A stretch of DNA of 64,000 nt from Methanosarcina horonobensis HB-1 = JCM 15518 (GCF_000970285.1 NZ_CP009516.1:62001-126000); one strand, 5' to 3'. Counted from the first letter of the stretch, positions 16,619 to 27,185 are shown. A program made the numbers and translations. Notes: a model not told the origin generated them from the sequence alone.

Positions 16619-18879
16619 CTGAAGAAATGAGTCTGAGAGTAGCTGAGGCTTATCATAAGGATGTGGGAAGGGGAATTGCAAGGATCGATACTCGTTTGAT
16701 GCAGCAGATGGAGCTTGTAAGTGGAGATATAATTGAGATTTCGGGTAGATCCAAAACTTATGCAATCGTCTGGCCTAACGTTGAGCGCGGGCAGGAAAAC
16801 AGGATCAGAATAGACGGAAACCTGCGCAGCAATGCAAAAGTTGGAATTGACGACAGGGTTACGATCCAGAAAGTCCAGGCAAAACACGCTCAGAGAGTCA
16901 CACTTGCTCCGTCCCAGCCTGTCAGGCTTGTAGGCGGCGCTCATTATATACTGAGAATAATTGAAGGCAGACCCCTTAACAAAGGTCAGCAGATAAGGGT
17001 TGAAACAGTAAACAATCCTCTGACTTTTGTTGTGGCATCTACAAGACCCGCAGGTCCGGTTGTAGTTACCAAAGATACTGAAATTGTCATTAAAGAAAAA
17101 TCAATTGAGGAGATCAAGGCTCCAGAGGGTATCTCATACGAAGATATCGGAGGACTCAGGCGGGAAATCCAGCTTGTCAGGGAAATGATCGAGCTGCCAA
17201 TGAGGCACCCTGAACTCTTCCAGAAGCTGGGAATCGAGCCTCCCAAAGGGGTCCTGCTTCACGGACCTCCCGGAACGGGCAAGACCATGATTGCAAAGGC
17301 AGTCGCAAGTGAAACAGATGCAAATTTTATCACTATCAGTGGGCCTGAAATCGTTTCAAAATACTACGGAGAAAGTGAACAGAAGCTCAGGGAGATCTTT
17401 GAAGAGGCTGAGAAGGATGCGCCTTCAATTATCTTCATAGACGAAATCGATTCAATCGCTCCCAAACGTAGCGAAGTCACAGGGGAAATGGAAAGAAGGG
17501 TAGTTGCGCAGCTGCTTTCCCTGATGGACGGGCTCAAATCCAGGGGTGAAGTGGTGGTAATCGCTGCTACAAACCGTCCCAACTCCATTGACGAGGCTCT
17601 CCGCCGCGGTGGAAGATTTGATCGAGAAATTGAGATCGGAATACCTGACAGGAACGGCAGGAAACAGATCCTCTTGATCCACACCAGGGGCATGCCACTT
17701 GAAGATGAAGTGAGTCTTGGCGAGATCGCAGATGTGACCCACGGTTTTGTGGGAGCTGACCTGTCCTCTCTCTGTAAGGAAGCTGCGATGCACGCCCTCA
17801 GAAGGATCACCCCTGAGATCGATATCGAAGAGGAGATCCCGCAAGAAATCATTGACAACTTGGTGGTCACCAAGGAAGACTTCAGAGAAGCCCTGAAGAA
17901 TATTGAGCCTTCGGCCATGAGGGAGGTCTACGTTGAAGTCCCGCACGTGGGCTGGGATGATATAGGCGGACTTGAGAAAGCAAAACAGGAACTTATCGAG
18001 TCTGTGGAATGGCCTCTCAAATATCCCGAAATGTTCAAGGTTGTCAGCATAAAGCCACCTAGAGGTGTGCTGCTCTTCGGACCTCCGGGTACTGGAAAGA
18101 CTCTGCTCGCAAAAGCAGTCGCAAGCGAGAGTGAAGCCAACTTCATTAGCATTAAGGGTCCGGAACTGCTCAGCAAGTATGTGGGTGAGTCCGAGCGTGC
18201 AATCAGAGAAACATTCAGGAAAGCAAAGCAAGCTGCTCCGACTGTAATCTTCTTTGATGAGATCGACTCTATTGCGCCTGAAAGAAGCTCTGTTTCCGAT
18301 ACCCATGTCTCCGAAAGAGTGGTCAGCCAGATCCTGACAGAACTTGATGGGATAGAGGAACTCAAAGATGTGATCATAGTCGCTGCTACAAACAGGCCGG
18401 ATATGGTAGATCCTGCCCTACTCAGACCTGGCCGTTTTGACAGGCTCATTTACATCAAGCCTCCAGGAAAAGAAGGCAGGGAGAAGATCTTTGAGATTCA
18501 CACAAAAGAAAAACCCCTTGCAGAGGATGTAAGCCTCTCTGAGCTTGCTGAAATGACCGAAGGGTACGTGGGTGCAGACATCGAAGGCATCTGCAGGGAA
18601 GCTGCAATGCTTGCCCTGAGGGAAATAGTTACTCCGGGTACTGACCGAAAGAGTATCCAGGAGAAGGCAGGAGATATTCGCCTCTCAAAAAGTCACTTTG
18701 AAAAAGCAATCCGCCGTGTGAAACCCACTACGTCAAGAGAAACTCTGAGAGCCTATGAAAAGAGTGCCGAACTTTTTGCCAGGTATGCAACCGAGTTTGA
18801 GGAAGAATCTTCCGAAGCAAAAGAACAGGAAGCGAAGAGTGAGGAGAGAGAAATCCCAAGTTTCCTGCAGGCCGAATGA
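16615..18879 (+). CDS. cdc48: Cdc48/VCP-type AAA+ ATPase (two ATPase domains)
   Basis: A hexameric unfoldase that feeds proteins to degradation. The 754 residues contain a double-psi barrel N-domain (1-190), D1 with GPPGTGKT at 217-224 and [12 protein letters not shown] as Walker B, and D2 with a second GPPGTGKT at about 490 and [14 protein letters not shown]. Both sensor and arginine-finger regions (AATNRP, GRFDR) are present. The C-terminus is acidic ([16 protein letters not shown]). No intein is present. It is coupled by ATGA overlap to the regulator gene and followed by a GC hairpin and T-run. Confidence 0.98.
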   Translation: MTEEMSLRVAEAYHKDVGRGIARIDTRLMQQMELVSGDIIEISGRSKTYAIVWPNVERGQENRIRIDGNLRSNAKVGIDDRVTIQKVQAKHAQRVTLAPSQPVRLVGGAHYILRIIEGRPLNKGQQIRVETVNNPLTFVVASTRPAGPVVVTKDTEIVIKEKSIEEIKAPEGISYEDIGGLRREIQLVREMIELPMRHPELFQKLGIEPPKGVLLHGPPGTGKTMIAKAVASETDANFITISGPEIVSKYYGESEQKLREIFEEAEKDAPSIIFIDEIDSIAPKRSEVTGEMERRVVAQLLSLMDGLKSRGEVVVIAATNRPNSIDEALRRGGRFDREIEIGIPDRNGRKQILLIHTRGMPLEDEVSLGEIADVTHGFVGADLSSLCKEAAMHALRRITPEIDIEEEIPQEIIDNLVVTKEDFREALKNIEPSAMREVYVEVPHVGWDDIGGLEKAKQELIESVEWPLKYPEMFKVVSIKPPRGVLLFGPPGTGKTLLAKAVASESEANFISIKGPELLSKYVGESERAIRETFRKAKQAAPTVIFFDEIDSIAPERSSVSDTHVSERVVSQILTELDGIEELKDVIIVAATNRPDMVDPALLRPGRFDRLIYIKPPGKEGREKIFEIHTKEKPLAEDVSLSELAEMTEGYVGADIEGICREAAMLALREIVTPGTDRKSIQEKAGDIRLSKSHFEKAIRRVKPTTSRETLRAYEKSAELFARYATEFEEESSEAKEQEAKSEEREIPSFLQAE

Positions 18880-18893
18880 GGTTTGCCTAACAC

Positions 18894-18914
18894 GCCGGTA
18901 ATCCCGGCTTTTTT
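18894..18914 (+). terminator. Intrinsic-type terminator after cdc48
   Basis: Five-base-pair GC stem GCCGG/CCGGC around TAATC, followed directly by six T and further T-rich sequence. It separates cdc48 from the Hsp20 genes, which therefore probably have their own promoter near 18970-19005. Confidence 0.75.
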
Positions 18915-19019
18915 ATTTTTGTGAAAAAAAATAATCACTTCAATTAACAGCTTTAATGATTTGTGAATAGCACTCATTTAAGAAACTCAAGACGCATAAA
19001 TTAATAACGATGTGATGAG

Positions 19020-19544
19020 ATGGACAAAGACAGGAGAAAAAGAAGTTTTTTCGATGAAATATTTGGAATTGATCCCCTGCAGGATATGGAAGAAATGTTC
19101 GAGCGCCTTAGCAGTGCTATGGGCATGAGCATGGATAACTTCGGGCAACACCCATTTGTTTATGGTTTTTCCGTGACCCAGCGTCCAGGGGAAGAGCCTG
19201 AAATCCGGGAATTCGGGAATATCCCGATGTTTGAGCAGACAGAGACCGGAGAAAAGCGTTACCTTGACATAAGAAAACCTCTTATTGATGTACTGGAAAG
19301 TGAGGAAGCAGTCCATGTGATTGCCGAGATGCCGGGCATAGAGAAAGAAAATATCCAACTGAACGCAACTGATTTAATACTTGACATCGAAACATTAGAT
19401 GGGAATCCAAAATATTCCGAACGTGTTGAACTGCCAGTAAAGGTAGATCCTCAGAGTGCAAAAGCTACATATAAAAATGGTATTCTGGAAGTTACCTTTA
19501 AGAGACTGGAGTCCAGTTCTCGAACCTCAATCGATATCGAGTGA
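19020..19544 (+). CDS. hsp20: Small heat-shock protein, Hsp20 family (divergent)
   Basis: A 174-residue holdase-type chaperone. The alpha-crystallin core runs from about residue 85: a strand VHVIAEMPGIEKENIQL, the ELPVKVDPQSAKATYKNGIL block and the EVTF ending typical of the fold. The N-terminal arm contains FVYGFSVTQRPGEEPEIREFGN, shared almost word for word with the next gene, so the two are paralogues of a euryarchaeal subfamily. No IxI C-terminal motif is seen, so oligomer assembly may differ from canonical Hsp20. Confidence 0.9.
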   Translation: MDKDRRKRSFFDEIFGIDPLQDMEEMFERLSSAMGMSMDNFGQHPFVYGFSVTQRPGEEPEIREFGNIPMFEQTETGEKRYLDIRKPLIDVLESEEAVHVIAEMPGIEKENIQLNATDLILDIETLDGNPKYSERVELPVKVDPQSAKATYKNGILEVTFKRLESSSRTSIDIE

Positions 19545-19576
19545 TTTTCGGGAGCGTGAGGAAAACCGAGGTAATA

Positions 19577-20074
19577 ATGGTGGGCATAAGAAAAAGAAAG
19601 GATTTCTTTGAAGATTTTGGGTCTGAACTTTTTGACAACCTGGAAGAGATTATTGAAGCCCTCCTGGAAGAAATGGGAGAGTCCGTTCCCTTTGTTTACG
19701 GATTTTCTATCATTCATCGCCCGGGGGAAGATCCAGAACTCCGGGAATTCGGAAACATTCCGGAATACTCCCAAAAGGAAGAGAATTTCTTTCCCTCAGA
19801 AACAAAAGAACCTTTAATTGATATATTCGAAAACGAGGATATAGTGCATGTACTTGCAGAATTCCCGGAGATTGAAAAGGAAGATCTCCTTCTGCATGCT
19901 ACCGCTCAGCACCTTGAAATTAAAGTCCTCGGGCTTTCTGGATACTCGGAAAACGTGGAACTCCCAGTTCTCGTGGATCCGAAGAGTGCAAAAGCAAGTT
20001 ACAAAAACGGCGTGCTTGAGGTCACCTTCAGGCGTTGCTCTGAAGAAAGCCCTGTACCAATAGAGATCAACTAA
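19577..20074 (+). CDS. hsp20: Small heat-shock protein, Hsp20 family, second paralogue
   Basis: Starts at ATG 19577, four nt after GAGGT. A GTG at 19541 overlapping the previous stop is possible but lacks a ribosome site. The 165 residues mirror the upstream gene: an FVYGFSIIHRPGEDPELREF arm, a VHVLAEFPEIEKEDL strand, and ELPVLVDPKSAKASYKNGVL followed by EVTF. The tandem pair probably arose by duplication and is co-transcribed, giving two subunits that may co-assemble. Confidence 0.9.
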   Translation: MVGIRKRKDFFEDFGSELFDNLEEIIEALLEEMGESVPFVYGFSIIHRPGEDPELREFGNIPEYSQKEENFFPSETKEPLIDIFENEDIVHVLAEFPEIEKEDLLLHATAQHLEIKVLGLSGYSENVELPVLVDPKSAKASYKNGVLEVTFRRCSEESPVPIEIN

Positions 20075-21189
20075 TTAGAACAGATAGAAAACCATTTTCA
20101 GGGTAAGGGCAAGAAACAAAAGCCTGAACCCTGACAAATATACTAAGTTTTGGATACCGGACAAGCAATACAGAAAAATTATCTTTTTTTATTCTCTACT
20201 ATAGAAGAGAAAATAATTCTGAACCCTTTTGCCAGCAGGCTTGTGTCTACTGGCATTTATTGACCTTTCGAAGACCATGTTAGATATACTCTTTTCCTTT
20301 TAGTGAACTTTTTTTGTCCGCAGTTTCTTTTTTTTGACAAAAAACTTTTTTTTGAGTTTCCTTCTATTTTGATTTTTTTTACTTTCAATGTGCAGATTTC
20401 CCTTTTTTATCTATTTGATTCATTTTACATCCAGGTTTCAATTTTTCGATATGCAATTACATATATTTTAAAACAGAATTAATTCAAATGAACTCATTAA
20501 TGAATCATTCTCTGTTGCTTTCTCAAATTAAATTTCCTCATCCACAATTTTAATGATTCAAATTAATTGTACTGATCGGGGGGATAACTTATTAATTAAT
20601 TTGATCAACTTTTTCGATTAAATTGCTACTCATTAGGGTAAAAAACTTTTTTCTGACCTTTATTTTCATATTTTTTTTCTCGAAATTGCTATTTTTCTTG
20701 ATAGTGTTTTTTGGAAATCTTCAAATATTTGGGAATCTACATGGAATTAGTAGACCTGATGCTATCGGTTTTTGATCTTTGAGGTTATTTAGCTGTGATT
20801 TAGAGTACTGACATACATTCCATTAAACCCTATATGATTAAATCGGTAGCGTTAAGAACGGAGAAAAGCTAAAATTCCAATGAGAAAGGTGGGATGTGAT
20901 TTAAATTAAGTGAAAATCTGCAGTTTTGAAAGGGAGGTATTTACTGTAATCAGGGAATAATTTGGGAAGATTTCTCATGCAATTTTAGACGCAAAAGGTT
21001 TGCTTGATACTGAAGATGCGTCCAGTAAAAACCGAAACATTTTTACTATATGACAAAAGAGTATACGCGAGGAAAATATAAGATTACATTATATCTTTAT
21101 TTCCCATGTGGATTGAATTCTGGATTGAAACTTTTGAACCTGACTAGTATTCACTATTAATAACCAAAAAGAGGTTGGGTTGATGATTC
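20075..21189. other. 1.1-kb gene-free, very AT-rich region before mrpA
   Basis: No coding frame is convincing on either strand. Visible structure: complementary TCAGGGT and ACCCTGA words at ~20098-20136; a hairpin TGCCAGCAG/CTACTGGCA at 20230-20255 with one mismatch; several TTCAAATTAATT-type words between 20470 and 20610; and an AAAATATAAG element near 21075 that could be the mrp promoter, giving a leader of about 80 nt. A non-coding RNA or a long regulatory region is possible. Confidence 0.4.
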
Positions 21190-23610
21190 ATGGATCCATT
21201 TAATGCAATAGTAATAGCTGTCTTTTTACCATTTATACTCGCATGGACATTACCTGTATTATATAGTGTATTCAAACAGAGGATTGGCTGGATTTCGGCA
21301 CTCATTGCATTTACGTGTTTTGTGTTGAATGCTCAGGTAATCCCGTACACTATGGCAGGCACTCCTGTAAAGGGTTCGTTTAACTGGTTGCCGGCAGCTG
21401 GTCTATCCTTAGACTTTTACGGAGATGGCATGGCCGTTCTCCTGGCATTAATCGTTTCAGGCGTTGGTGTTATCATCATGTCCTATTCAAACGGTTATAT
21501 GTCCACAAAGGAAGACCTGCCAAGGTATTACCAGTGGCTTTTACTCTTTATGGGTGCAATGCTGGGCATTGCCTATACAGATAATACTATCCAGATGTTT
21601 ATTTTCTGGGAACTGACCAGTATAACATCTTTTATGCTTATCGGATACTGGAGAGAAAGACCGGAATCCGTATACGGTGCAACCAAGGCTTTTCTAATAA
21701 CTGCCGGTGGCGGACTTCTAATGTTCGCAGGCTTCCTGATGCTCAGGGTTGTTACAGGCACCTATGGGATCTCTGAAGTCGCTCAGAGCTCCGAACTCCT
21801 TTCAACACTACACGGAAGTCCTTTGTATGTTGCAGTCCTGGTCCTGATCTTCCTTGGAGCCGCTTCCAAATCTGCTCAGGGACCGTTCTATATATGGCTG
21901 CCCAACGCAATGGAAGCTCCGACTCCTGTCAGTGCTTTCCTGCACTCGGCTACAATGGTCAAGGCTGGTGTCTACCTGGTTGCAAGGATGCACCCCATCC
22001 TTTCGGGTACTCCTGAATGGTTGATTTTTGTTTCAGGAACAGGTATGATCACCATGGTGATGGCAGGTTTCATGGCTTTCAGGCAGACCGACATCAAAGC
22101 TATCCTGGCTTACTCGACAATCAGCCAGCTGGCTTATCTGATGACCATGTACGGGTACAGTACTGCAGAACATCCTGGGCTTGGCTTTGCTGCAGCAACC
22201 TTCCACCTGCTAAACCACTCAACCTTCAAAGCTACCCTCTTCCTTGTGGCAGGTATTGTGGCTCATGAAGCGACTACTCGAGACATAAGAAAACTGGGTG
22301 GTTTGCGTAAGGAAATGCCTAAAACGTTCATAGTTGCAGTAATTGCAGCAGCTTCGATGGCAGGTGTTCCTCCACTCAATGGTTTCCTCAGCAAGGAAAT
22401 GTTCTACGAGACCTCTCTTGAAATCGGAGAACTGGTGTCAGAAACTTACGGAGGTCCGTGGGCCTTTGTCTTCCCCGCTGTTGCAGTGGCTGGCGGTGTG
22501 TTCACCCTTATGTACTCCATTAAGCTGGTAGACGGGATCTTCCTTGGGCACAGAACCCATGATCACGACGTCCCTCACCATGTCCATGATGCTCCCTGGG
22601 TTATGCTCGCTCCGGCAGTCTTCCTTGTGGGTCTGATCATCTTCTTCGGGCTCTACCCAAAGTTCCCGATAGAGGTTCTGATCTGGCCTGCCTACAGCGG
22701 TCTTGTCCCGGATGCGGAACACTTACATGTAGCGCTCTGGCACGGAGTTACCACACCGCTGTTGATGACAATTGCAACCTTTGCCATTGGTATTGTGCTT
22801 TACAAGTTCTATGACTCAATAGCTGCCTGGCAGAATAGCTTCAATGCAAAACTTCCCTGGATCAGTGTGAACTACTGGTACGATGCAATTGTAAACAATG
22901 CAAAACCAATAGCTCACAAGTTCGCAGCTATAACCCAGCCAGGACCCATTGGAGTGTATGTCAAGATGACACTACTCTTCATGATTTTCCTGATATTCTG
23001 GCCGGTGTATAAGTTTAGCATAGGCCTGGGTATAGGTGTTGGCGACCTCCTACCTGCAGGAATAAACTACAATGCTCAGCCTTATGAAATCGTACTTTAC
23101 TCCCTGATGATCCTGGCAGCGCTTGGTGCTGCGCTTCTCCCGAGATATCTGCCCGCGGTAATATCCCTCTCCGAGCTTGGCTTCCTGGTCTCCCTGCTTT
23201 ACATATACCTTAAAGCTCCTGACCTTGCAATGACCCAGGTTTGTGTAGAAACACTGTCAACCATTATCTTCATCCTGGTACTCATGAAGATTCCCCAGAA
23301 GTTCAAGGAGCCTATGCCTGCAGGTAAGGTTATGGTGAACCTGCTAATCTCAGGCGTTGTCTCATTTGGGGTTCTTGCCGTAATGTTAAATGCAAATATG
23401 GGAGTACTGGCCCCGTTCGAGACCTTCAATTACTACTTCATGGAGAAGGCTCTGGCAATGACTGGCGGACTTAACGTAGTTAACGTGATAGTCGTGGACT
23501 TCAGAGGGTATGATACCATCGGAGAAATTTCAGTCCTTTCCCTGGCGGCCCTTGGGGTGTACAGCCTTATCCTGAGCAGAGCAAAAAAGGTGAAGGGAGG
23601 TAAGGAATAA
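21190..23610 (+). CDS. mrpA: Mrp Na+/H+ antiporter subunit A
   Basis: The 806-residue polytopic protein is homologous to NuoL. It contains the antiporter-family core (ITSFMLIGYWRE, KSAQGPFYIWLPNAMEAPTP, FLHSATMVKAGVYLVAR), with the glutamate and lysines used in proton translocation by this superfamily, and HLLNHSTFKATLFLVAG further on. The C-terminal quarter carries the MrpB-like DUF4040 domain (LSELGFLVSLLYIYLKAPDLAMTQ). It heads a seven-gene operon with TAATG or ATGA junctions. In M. acetivorans this complex is known to support growth on acetate by sodium/proton exchange. Confidence 0.97.
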   Translation: MDPFNAIVIAVFLPFILAWTLPVLYSVFKQRIGWISALIAFTCFVLNAQVIPYTMAGTPVKGSFNWLPAAGLSLDFYGDGMAVLLALIVSGVGVIIMSYSNGYMSTKEDLPRYYQWLLLFMGAMLGIAYTDNTIQMFIFWELTSITSFMLIGYWRERPESVYGATKAFLITAGGGLLMFAGFLMLRVVTGTYGISEVAQSSELLSTLHGSPLYVAVLVLIFLGAASKSAQGPFYIWLPNAMEAPTPVSAFLHSATMVKAGVYLVARMHPILSGTPEWLIFVSGTGMITMVMAGFMAFRQTDIKAILAYSTISQLAYLMTMYGYSTAEHPGLGFAAATFHLLNHSTFKATLFLVAGIVAHEATTRDIRKLGGLRKEMPKTFIVAVIAAASMAGVPPLNGFLSKEMFYETSLEIGELVSETYGGPWAFVFPAVAVAGGVFTLMYSIKLVDGIFLGHRTHDHDVPHHVHDAPWVMLAPAVFLVGLIIFFGLYPKFPIEVLIWPAYSGLVPDAEHLHVALWHGVTTPLLMTIATFAIGIVLYKFYDSIAAWQNSFNAKLPWISVNYWYDAIVNNAKPIAHKFAAITQPGPIGVYVKMTLLFMIFLIFWPVYKFSIGLGIGVGDLLPAGINYNAQPYEIVLYSLMILAALGAALLPRYLPAVISLSELGFLVSLLYIYLKAPDLAMTQVCVETLSTIIFILVLMKIPQKFKEPMPAGKVMVNLLISGVVSFGVLAVMLNANMGVLAPFETFNYYFMEKALAMTGGLNVVNVIVVDFRGYDTIGEISVLSLAALGVYSLILSRAKKVKGGKE

Positions 23611-24065
23611 TGGCCTCAACCACTGTAATTACTCAAACAATCGCAAAGATCTGTTTGATGATTGATATGCTGTATTCGATAGATCTGTTGCTTATAGGAG
23701 GTAACAGGCCAGGTGGAGGTTTCATTGGCGGTGTACTGTGTGCGGCTGGAATCGGACTTATCTATGTCGCATACGGGCTTGATGATATCAAGAAGATCTG
23801 GAACCCGGACTGGCATATGTGGTTTGGATATGGGCTCCTGTTTGCAAGCATAACTGCCTGGTCTCCATTATCTGCAGGTCACAAATACTTCAGAAGCGCT
23901 TTTGATTTCATTCCCGTAGAAATAGGAGGTATGCACCTGTTTGAGCTTGAACTGGTCTCATCGATGTTCTTTGACCTCGGTGTGTACTTCGTAGTGGTTG
24001 GGGGTTTGCTGTTTATTGCAACTAAATTAGGAACTGACAAAGGCCCGGAGGGAGAACATGAATAA
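23610..24065 (+). CDS. mrpB: Mrp antiporter subunit B
   Basis: A 151-residue membrane subunit with the MrpB signature GGNRPGGGFIGGVLCAAGIGL and three to four transmembrane helices. Its ATG overlaps the mrpA stop (TAATG), and its 3' end overlaps mrpC by 8 bp. Confidence 0.95.
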   Translation: MASTTVITQTIAKICLMIDMLYSIDLLLIGGNRPGGGFIGGVLCAAGIGLIYVAYGLDDIKKIWNPDWHMWFGYGLLFASITAWSPLSAGHKYFRSAFDFIPVEIGGMHLFELELVSSMFFDLGVYFVVVGGLLFIATKLGTDKGPEGEHE

Positions 24066-24483
24066 TTTTTTCCTTGAGCTTACAATCGCTCTGCTCTTCG
24101 GGATCGGAACTTTCCTGGTTCTCCGCAGGGACATGATGAAAGTTATCATCGGTTTCGGTATAATTTCCCATGCCATTAACCTGTATATCGTCGGAGGCGG
24201 AGTTTTCAGTGAAGGTACCCTTGTACCGATTCTGGAGCACGAGCAGGCTTTAGAAGGTCTTAACCAGGGTCTTATCTATAACGATAACCTGACAGCTGGA
24301 ATTCTCGGACCGATAACAACCAATCCATATACAGAATTCGTGGACCCTCTTGTGCAGGCTCTTGTGCTCACGGCAATTGTGATCGGGCTTGCAACCACAG
24401 CATTTGTATTGACTCTTTGCTACCGCGTCAATGAGGAATATGGTACTATTGATGTCCAGGAACTCAGGAGGCTTCGAGAATGA
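24058..24483 (+). CDS. mrpC: Mrp antiporter subunit C
   Basis: A 141-residue NuoK-like subunit with three helices. Typical features are FGIGTFLVLRRDMMKVIIGF, the SHAINLYIV segment, and DPLVQALVLTAIVIGLATTA, the conserved C-terminal motif of MrpC. It is translated by overlap with both neighbours. Confidence 0.95.
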   Translation: MNNFFLELTIALLFGIGTFLVLRRDMMKVIIGFGIISHAINLYIVGGGVFSEGTLVPILEHEQALEGLNQGLIYNDNLTAGILGPITTNPYTEFVDPLVQALVLTAIVIGLATTAFVLTLCYRVNEEYGTIDVQELRRLRE

Positions 24484-26048
24484 GCTTTTTAATGGATAAT
24501 CTGCCAATGTTCCTGATTGCTATCCCTCTGTTAATGGCTCCGGTCACAATCTTGACCAAAGGCAGTCCAGGGCTGCAAAAGGCAATCGATATTGTAGTTG
24601 GCTTTGGTTTATTATGCTTAAGCGTACTCCTGATCATAACCGTCTGGAACAATGGGATTATTGCATATGATGTAGGAGAATTCGGAAAATACGGAATAGT
24701 AATTGTAGCCGATCTGCTGAGTGCCGGGATGGTTGTCCTGAACTGCTTAATTGGCTTTTTAGGCTTAATTTATTCCTATGATTACATAGAAGACAGATCC
24801 CTGAACCAGACCTACCACTCTCTTTACAACCTGATGCTTGCAGGCATCAACGGGATATTCCTGACTGGGGATATCTTCAACATGTTCGTCTTCTTCGAAA
24901 TAATGCTGCTTTCTTCGGCAGCTCTGATAGTTGCAAACGAAACCTCAAAGGTTACGAAGATTTCGGACAAGATGGAAGCTACAATGAAGTACCTCGTCCT
25001 GAACATTCTCGGTGGTAATGTGATGCTGATTGCAGTCACGTCACTATACGCATCCATCGGCTCTCTGAACATGGCAGACATTACCCTTAAGATCAGGATT
25101 CTTGCTGAGGCAGGGACTGTTCCGTGGCACCTGTATGCAGTGGGCCTGCTCTTTATTATCGTATTTGGTGGTAAGGCAGCAATGTTCCCTCTTCACTACT
25201 GGCTTCCGGATGTGCACCCCACAGCTCCGTCCCCGATCAGTGCAATGCTCAGTGGTGTGATCATAAAGATCGGAGCATACGGTATACTCAGAGTTCTCTT
25301 TATGATATTTGCTCCTTTCCAGGCAGTGTACGGGCCAATTATTCTCTTCATGGCTCTGGTCACCCTAGCTCTTGGAGCAACCTCGGCAGTAGGTCAGTCG
25401 GATGTAAAGCGCATGCTGGCTTATTCAAGTGTATCCCAGATAGGATACGTCTTCCTGGGCTTTGGGATGGCAGCAATGGCAAACGTAGCCGGTGAGACTG
25501 AGGGTGCAACTATAATCCTTGCTGCGTCCGTAATCTACCTGATAAACCATGCACTTGCCAAGAGCATGTTATTCCTTACCTCGGGTGGAATCATCCACAC
25601 TGCCGATACAAGGGATATGCGCCAGATGGGAGGCATGATCAACAAAGCTCCTTTGATGGGTGCTGCTTTCCTGGTAGGAGCAATGTCCATTGGCGGAGTG
25701 CCCCCGATGGGAGGATTCATCTCCAAGTTTATGCTCTTTGATGCAGGTCTTAGAGAACAGTTCTACTTACCCATAGGAATAGCCCTGATCTTTGCAGTCT
25801 TTACCCTATTTTACATGTTCAGAGGCTGGATGCTTATATTCTGGGGAGAAAGAGACGCTCAGTACGGAGAATATTCTCACCACAAACTGTCTCCCCTGAT
25901 TGTAGCTCCAATCCTGTTCCTGGCAGCGATTGTACTGATTGTCGGGCTATATCCCGAGCCTGTCGTACAGTTCTCACAGACCATTGCAAGCCAGATTGTT
26001 GATCCGCAGCCTTATATTGATGCAGTAATGGTGAGGATGATCAGATGA
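24480..26048 (+). CDS. mrpD: Mrp antiporter subunit D
   Basis: The 522-residue NuoN/NuoM-like antiporter subunit. The signatures DIFNMFVFFEIMLLSSAALI, GGKAAMFPLHYWLPDVHPTA, ISAMLSGVIIKIGAYGILR and INHALAKSMLFLTSGGI contain the Glu and Lys residues of the proton channel. About 14 transmembrane helices are expected. ATGA overlaps with mrpC and mrpE keep the stoichiometry coupled. Confidence 0.97.
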   Translation: MSFLMDNLPMFLIAIPLLMAPVTILTKGSPGLQKAIDIVVGFGLLCLSVLLIITVWNNGIIAYDVGEFGKYGIVIVADLLSAGMVVLNCLIGFLGLIYSYDYIEDRSLNQTYHSLYNLMLAGINGIFLTGDIFNMFVFFEIMLLSSAALIVANETSKVTKISDKMEATMKYLVLNILGGNVMLIAVTSLYASIGSLNMADITLKIRILAEAGTVPWHLYAVGLLFIIVFGGKAAMFPLHYWLPDVHPTAPSPISAMLSGVIIKIGAYGILRVLFMIFAPFQAVYGPIILFMALVTLALGATSAVGQSDVKRMLAYSSVSQIGYVFLGFGMAAMANVAGETEGATIILAASVIYLINHALAKSMLFLTSGGIIHTADTRDMRQMGGMINKAPLMGAAFLVGAMSIGGVPPMGGFISKFMLFDAGLREQFYLPIGIALIFAVFTLFYMFRGWMLIFWGERDAQYGEYSHHKLSPLIVAPILFLAAIVLIVGLYPEPVVQFSQTIASQIVDPQPYIDAVMVRMIR

Positions 26049-26542
26049 AGCGTCGTACACTTACCTATATGGCACTTCCAGTTGTTTGGTGCCTCGTCAG
26101 CGGACAAATAACTCTTGGCAGTATACTTCTTGGTCTTATCTTTGGAGTTGTGGTTGTAGCACCCTTCGGCCAGCTGTACAGGCTTGATGAAGTAGTACAC
26201 CCTACAGGAGACTGGATTTCAAAGATTCCCAAGAAGCTCAAGTATGTTTATGTTCTTATTAAAGAGATCATAAAAGCTAACATAGTAGTTGCAAAAATCG
26301 TCATCAAACCCACGATAGATATTAAACCCGGAATTATTGCGGTTCCAATCCGGACAAAAACCAATATCGGAATTACGGGTATTGCCAACACCATTACACT
26401 TACCCCCGGAACCCTGACAGTAGACATTTCGGACGACAAGTCGATCCTGTATGTGCATTCTATCGATGCAACCAATCCACAAGGCGTTCGTGACTCCATA
26501 AGAGACGACCTTGAACACTATGTACTGGAGGCATTCGAATGA
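26045..26542 (+). CDS. mrpE: Mrp antiporter subunit E
   Basis: 165 residues: two N-terminal helices (MALPVVWCLVSGQI, SILLGLIFGVVVVAPFG) and a cytoplasmic domain with the family motif ITLTPGTLTVDISDD and a LYVHSID strand. MrpE is needed for assembly of the complex. Overlaps both neighbours by ATGA. Confidence 0.95.
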   Translation: MKRRTLTYMALPVVWCLVSGQITLGSILLGLIFGVVVVAPFGQLYRLDEVVHPTGDWISKIPKKLKYVYVLIKEIIKANIVVAKIVIKPTIDIKPGIIAVPIRTKTNIGITGIANTITLTPGTLTVDISDDKSILYVHSIDATNPQGVRDSIRDDLEHYVLEAFE

Positions 26543-26814
26543 TAATCACACTGGAACAGGCAAATTTCCTGGCACTGGTTGTTATGGTAGTAGCTCTGGT
26601 CCCGAGCACGTACAGAGTTCTATACGGCCCGACCCTTCCTGACAGGATTGCAGCATCAGATGCCGTGGGTAATGTTCTTGCGATGATATTTGCACTCTAC
26701 GCTTTCCAGGGGAATTCGATCTTCCTTATGGATGTGGCTATGCTGCTTTCAATCATCTCCTTTGTGGGAACTGTAATAGTAGCAAAATATCTTGATACAG
26801 GAGAGGTGCTGTAA
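26539..26814 (+). CDS. mrpF: Mrp antiporter subunit F
   Basis: A 91-residue protein with three helices. The conserved loop YRVLYGPTLPDRIAASDAVG carries the Asp implicated in cation transfer. ATGA start overlap; its stop overlaps the mrpG start as TAATG. Confidence 0.95.
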   Translation: MIITLEQANFLALVVMVVALVPSTYRVLYGPTLPDRIAASDAVGNVLAMIFALYAFQGNSIFLMDVAMLLSIISFVGTVIVAKYLDTGEVL

Positions 26815-27185
26815 TGGCTATAATCGGGACTATACTGGATATAATCAGTATCTTTTTCCTTGTGGTAGGGCTAATATTCCTCTGTCTTGGAATGATCGGT
26901 CTGCTGCGTTTGCCTGATGTATACAACAGGCTGCACGCAACAACCAAAGTTGCAACCCTTGGTGCTCTGGGAGTTCTGCTGAGCATCATCATTCAGGCGG
27001 GGTATACCCCCATGGGAGTAAAGGCGTTTACTGTAGCGGTCTTTATCCTGCTTACAGCTCCCATATCAGGTCACATGATAGGCAAGGCAGCTTACCGCTC
27101 TGGAGTAAAACCCTGTGAAGTTACCTGCCTTGACGAGTACGGCCCAACACTCGGACCACAAAGTGTACCAAAGAAAAAGAAATAA
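26814..27185 (+). CDS. mrpG: Mrp antiporter subunit G
   Basis: The 123-residue last subunit of the operon. Three helices with the family block GMIGLLRLPDVYNRLHATTK and TAPISGHMIGKAAYRSG. It ends in a Lys-rich tail. AT-rich DNA follows. Confidence 0.95.
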   Translation: MAIIGTILDIISIFFLVVGLIFLCLGMIGLLRLPDVYNRLHATTKVATLGALGVLLSIIIQAGYTPMGVKAFTVAVFILLTAPISGHMIGKAAYRSGVKPCEVTCLDEYGPTLGPQSVPKKKK

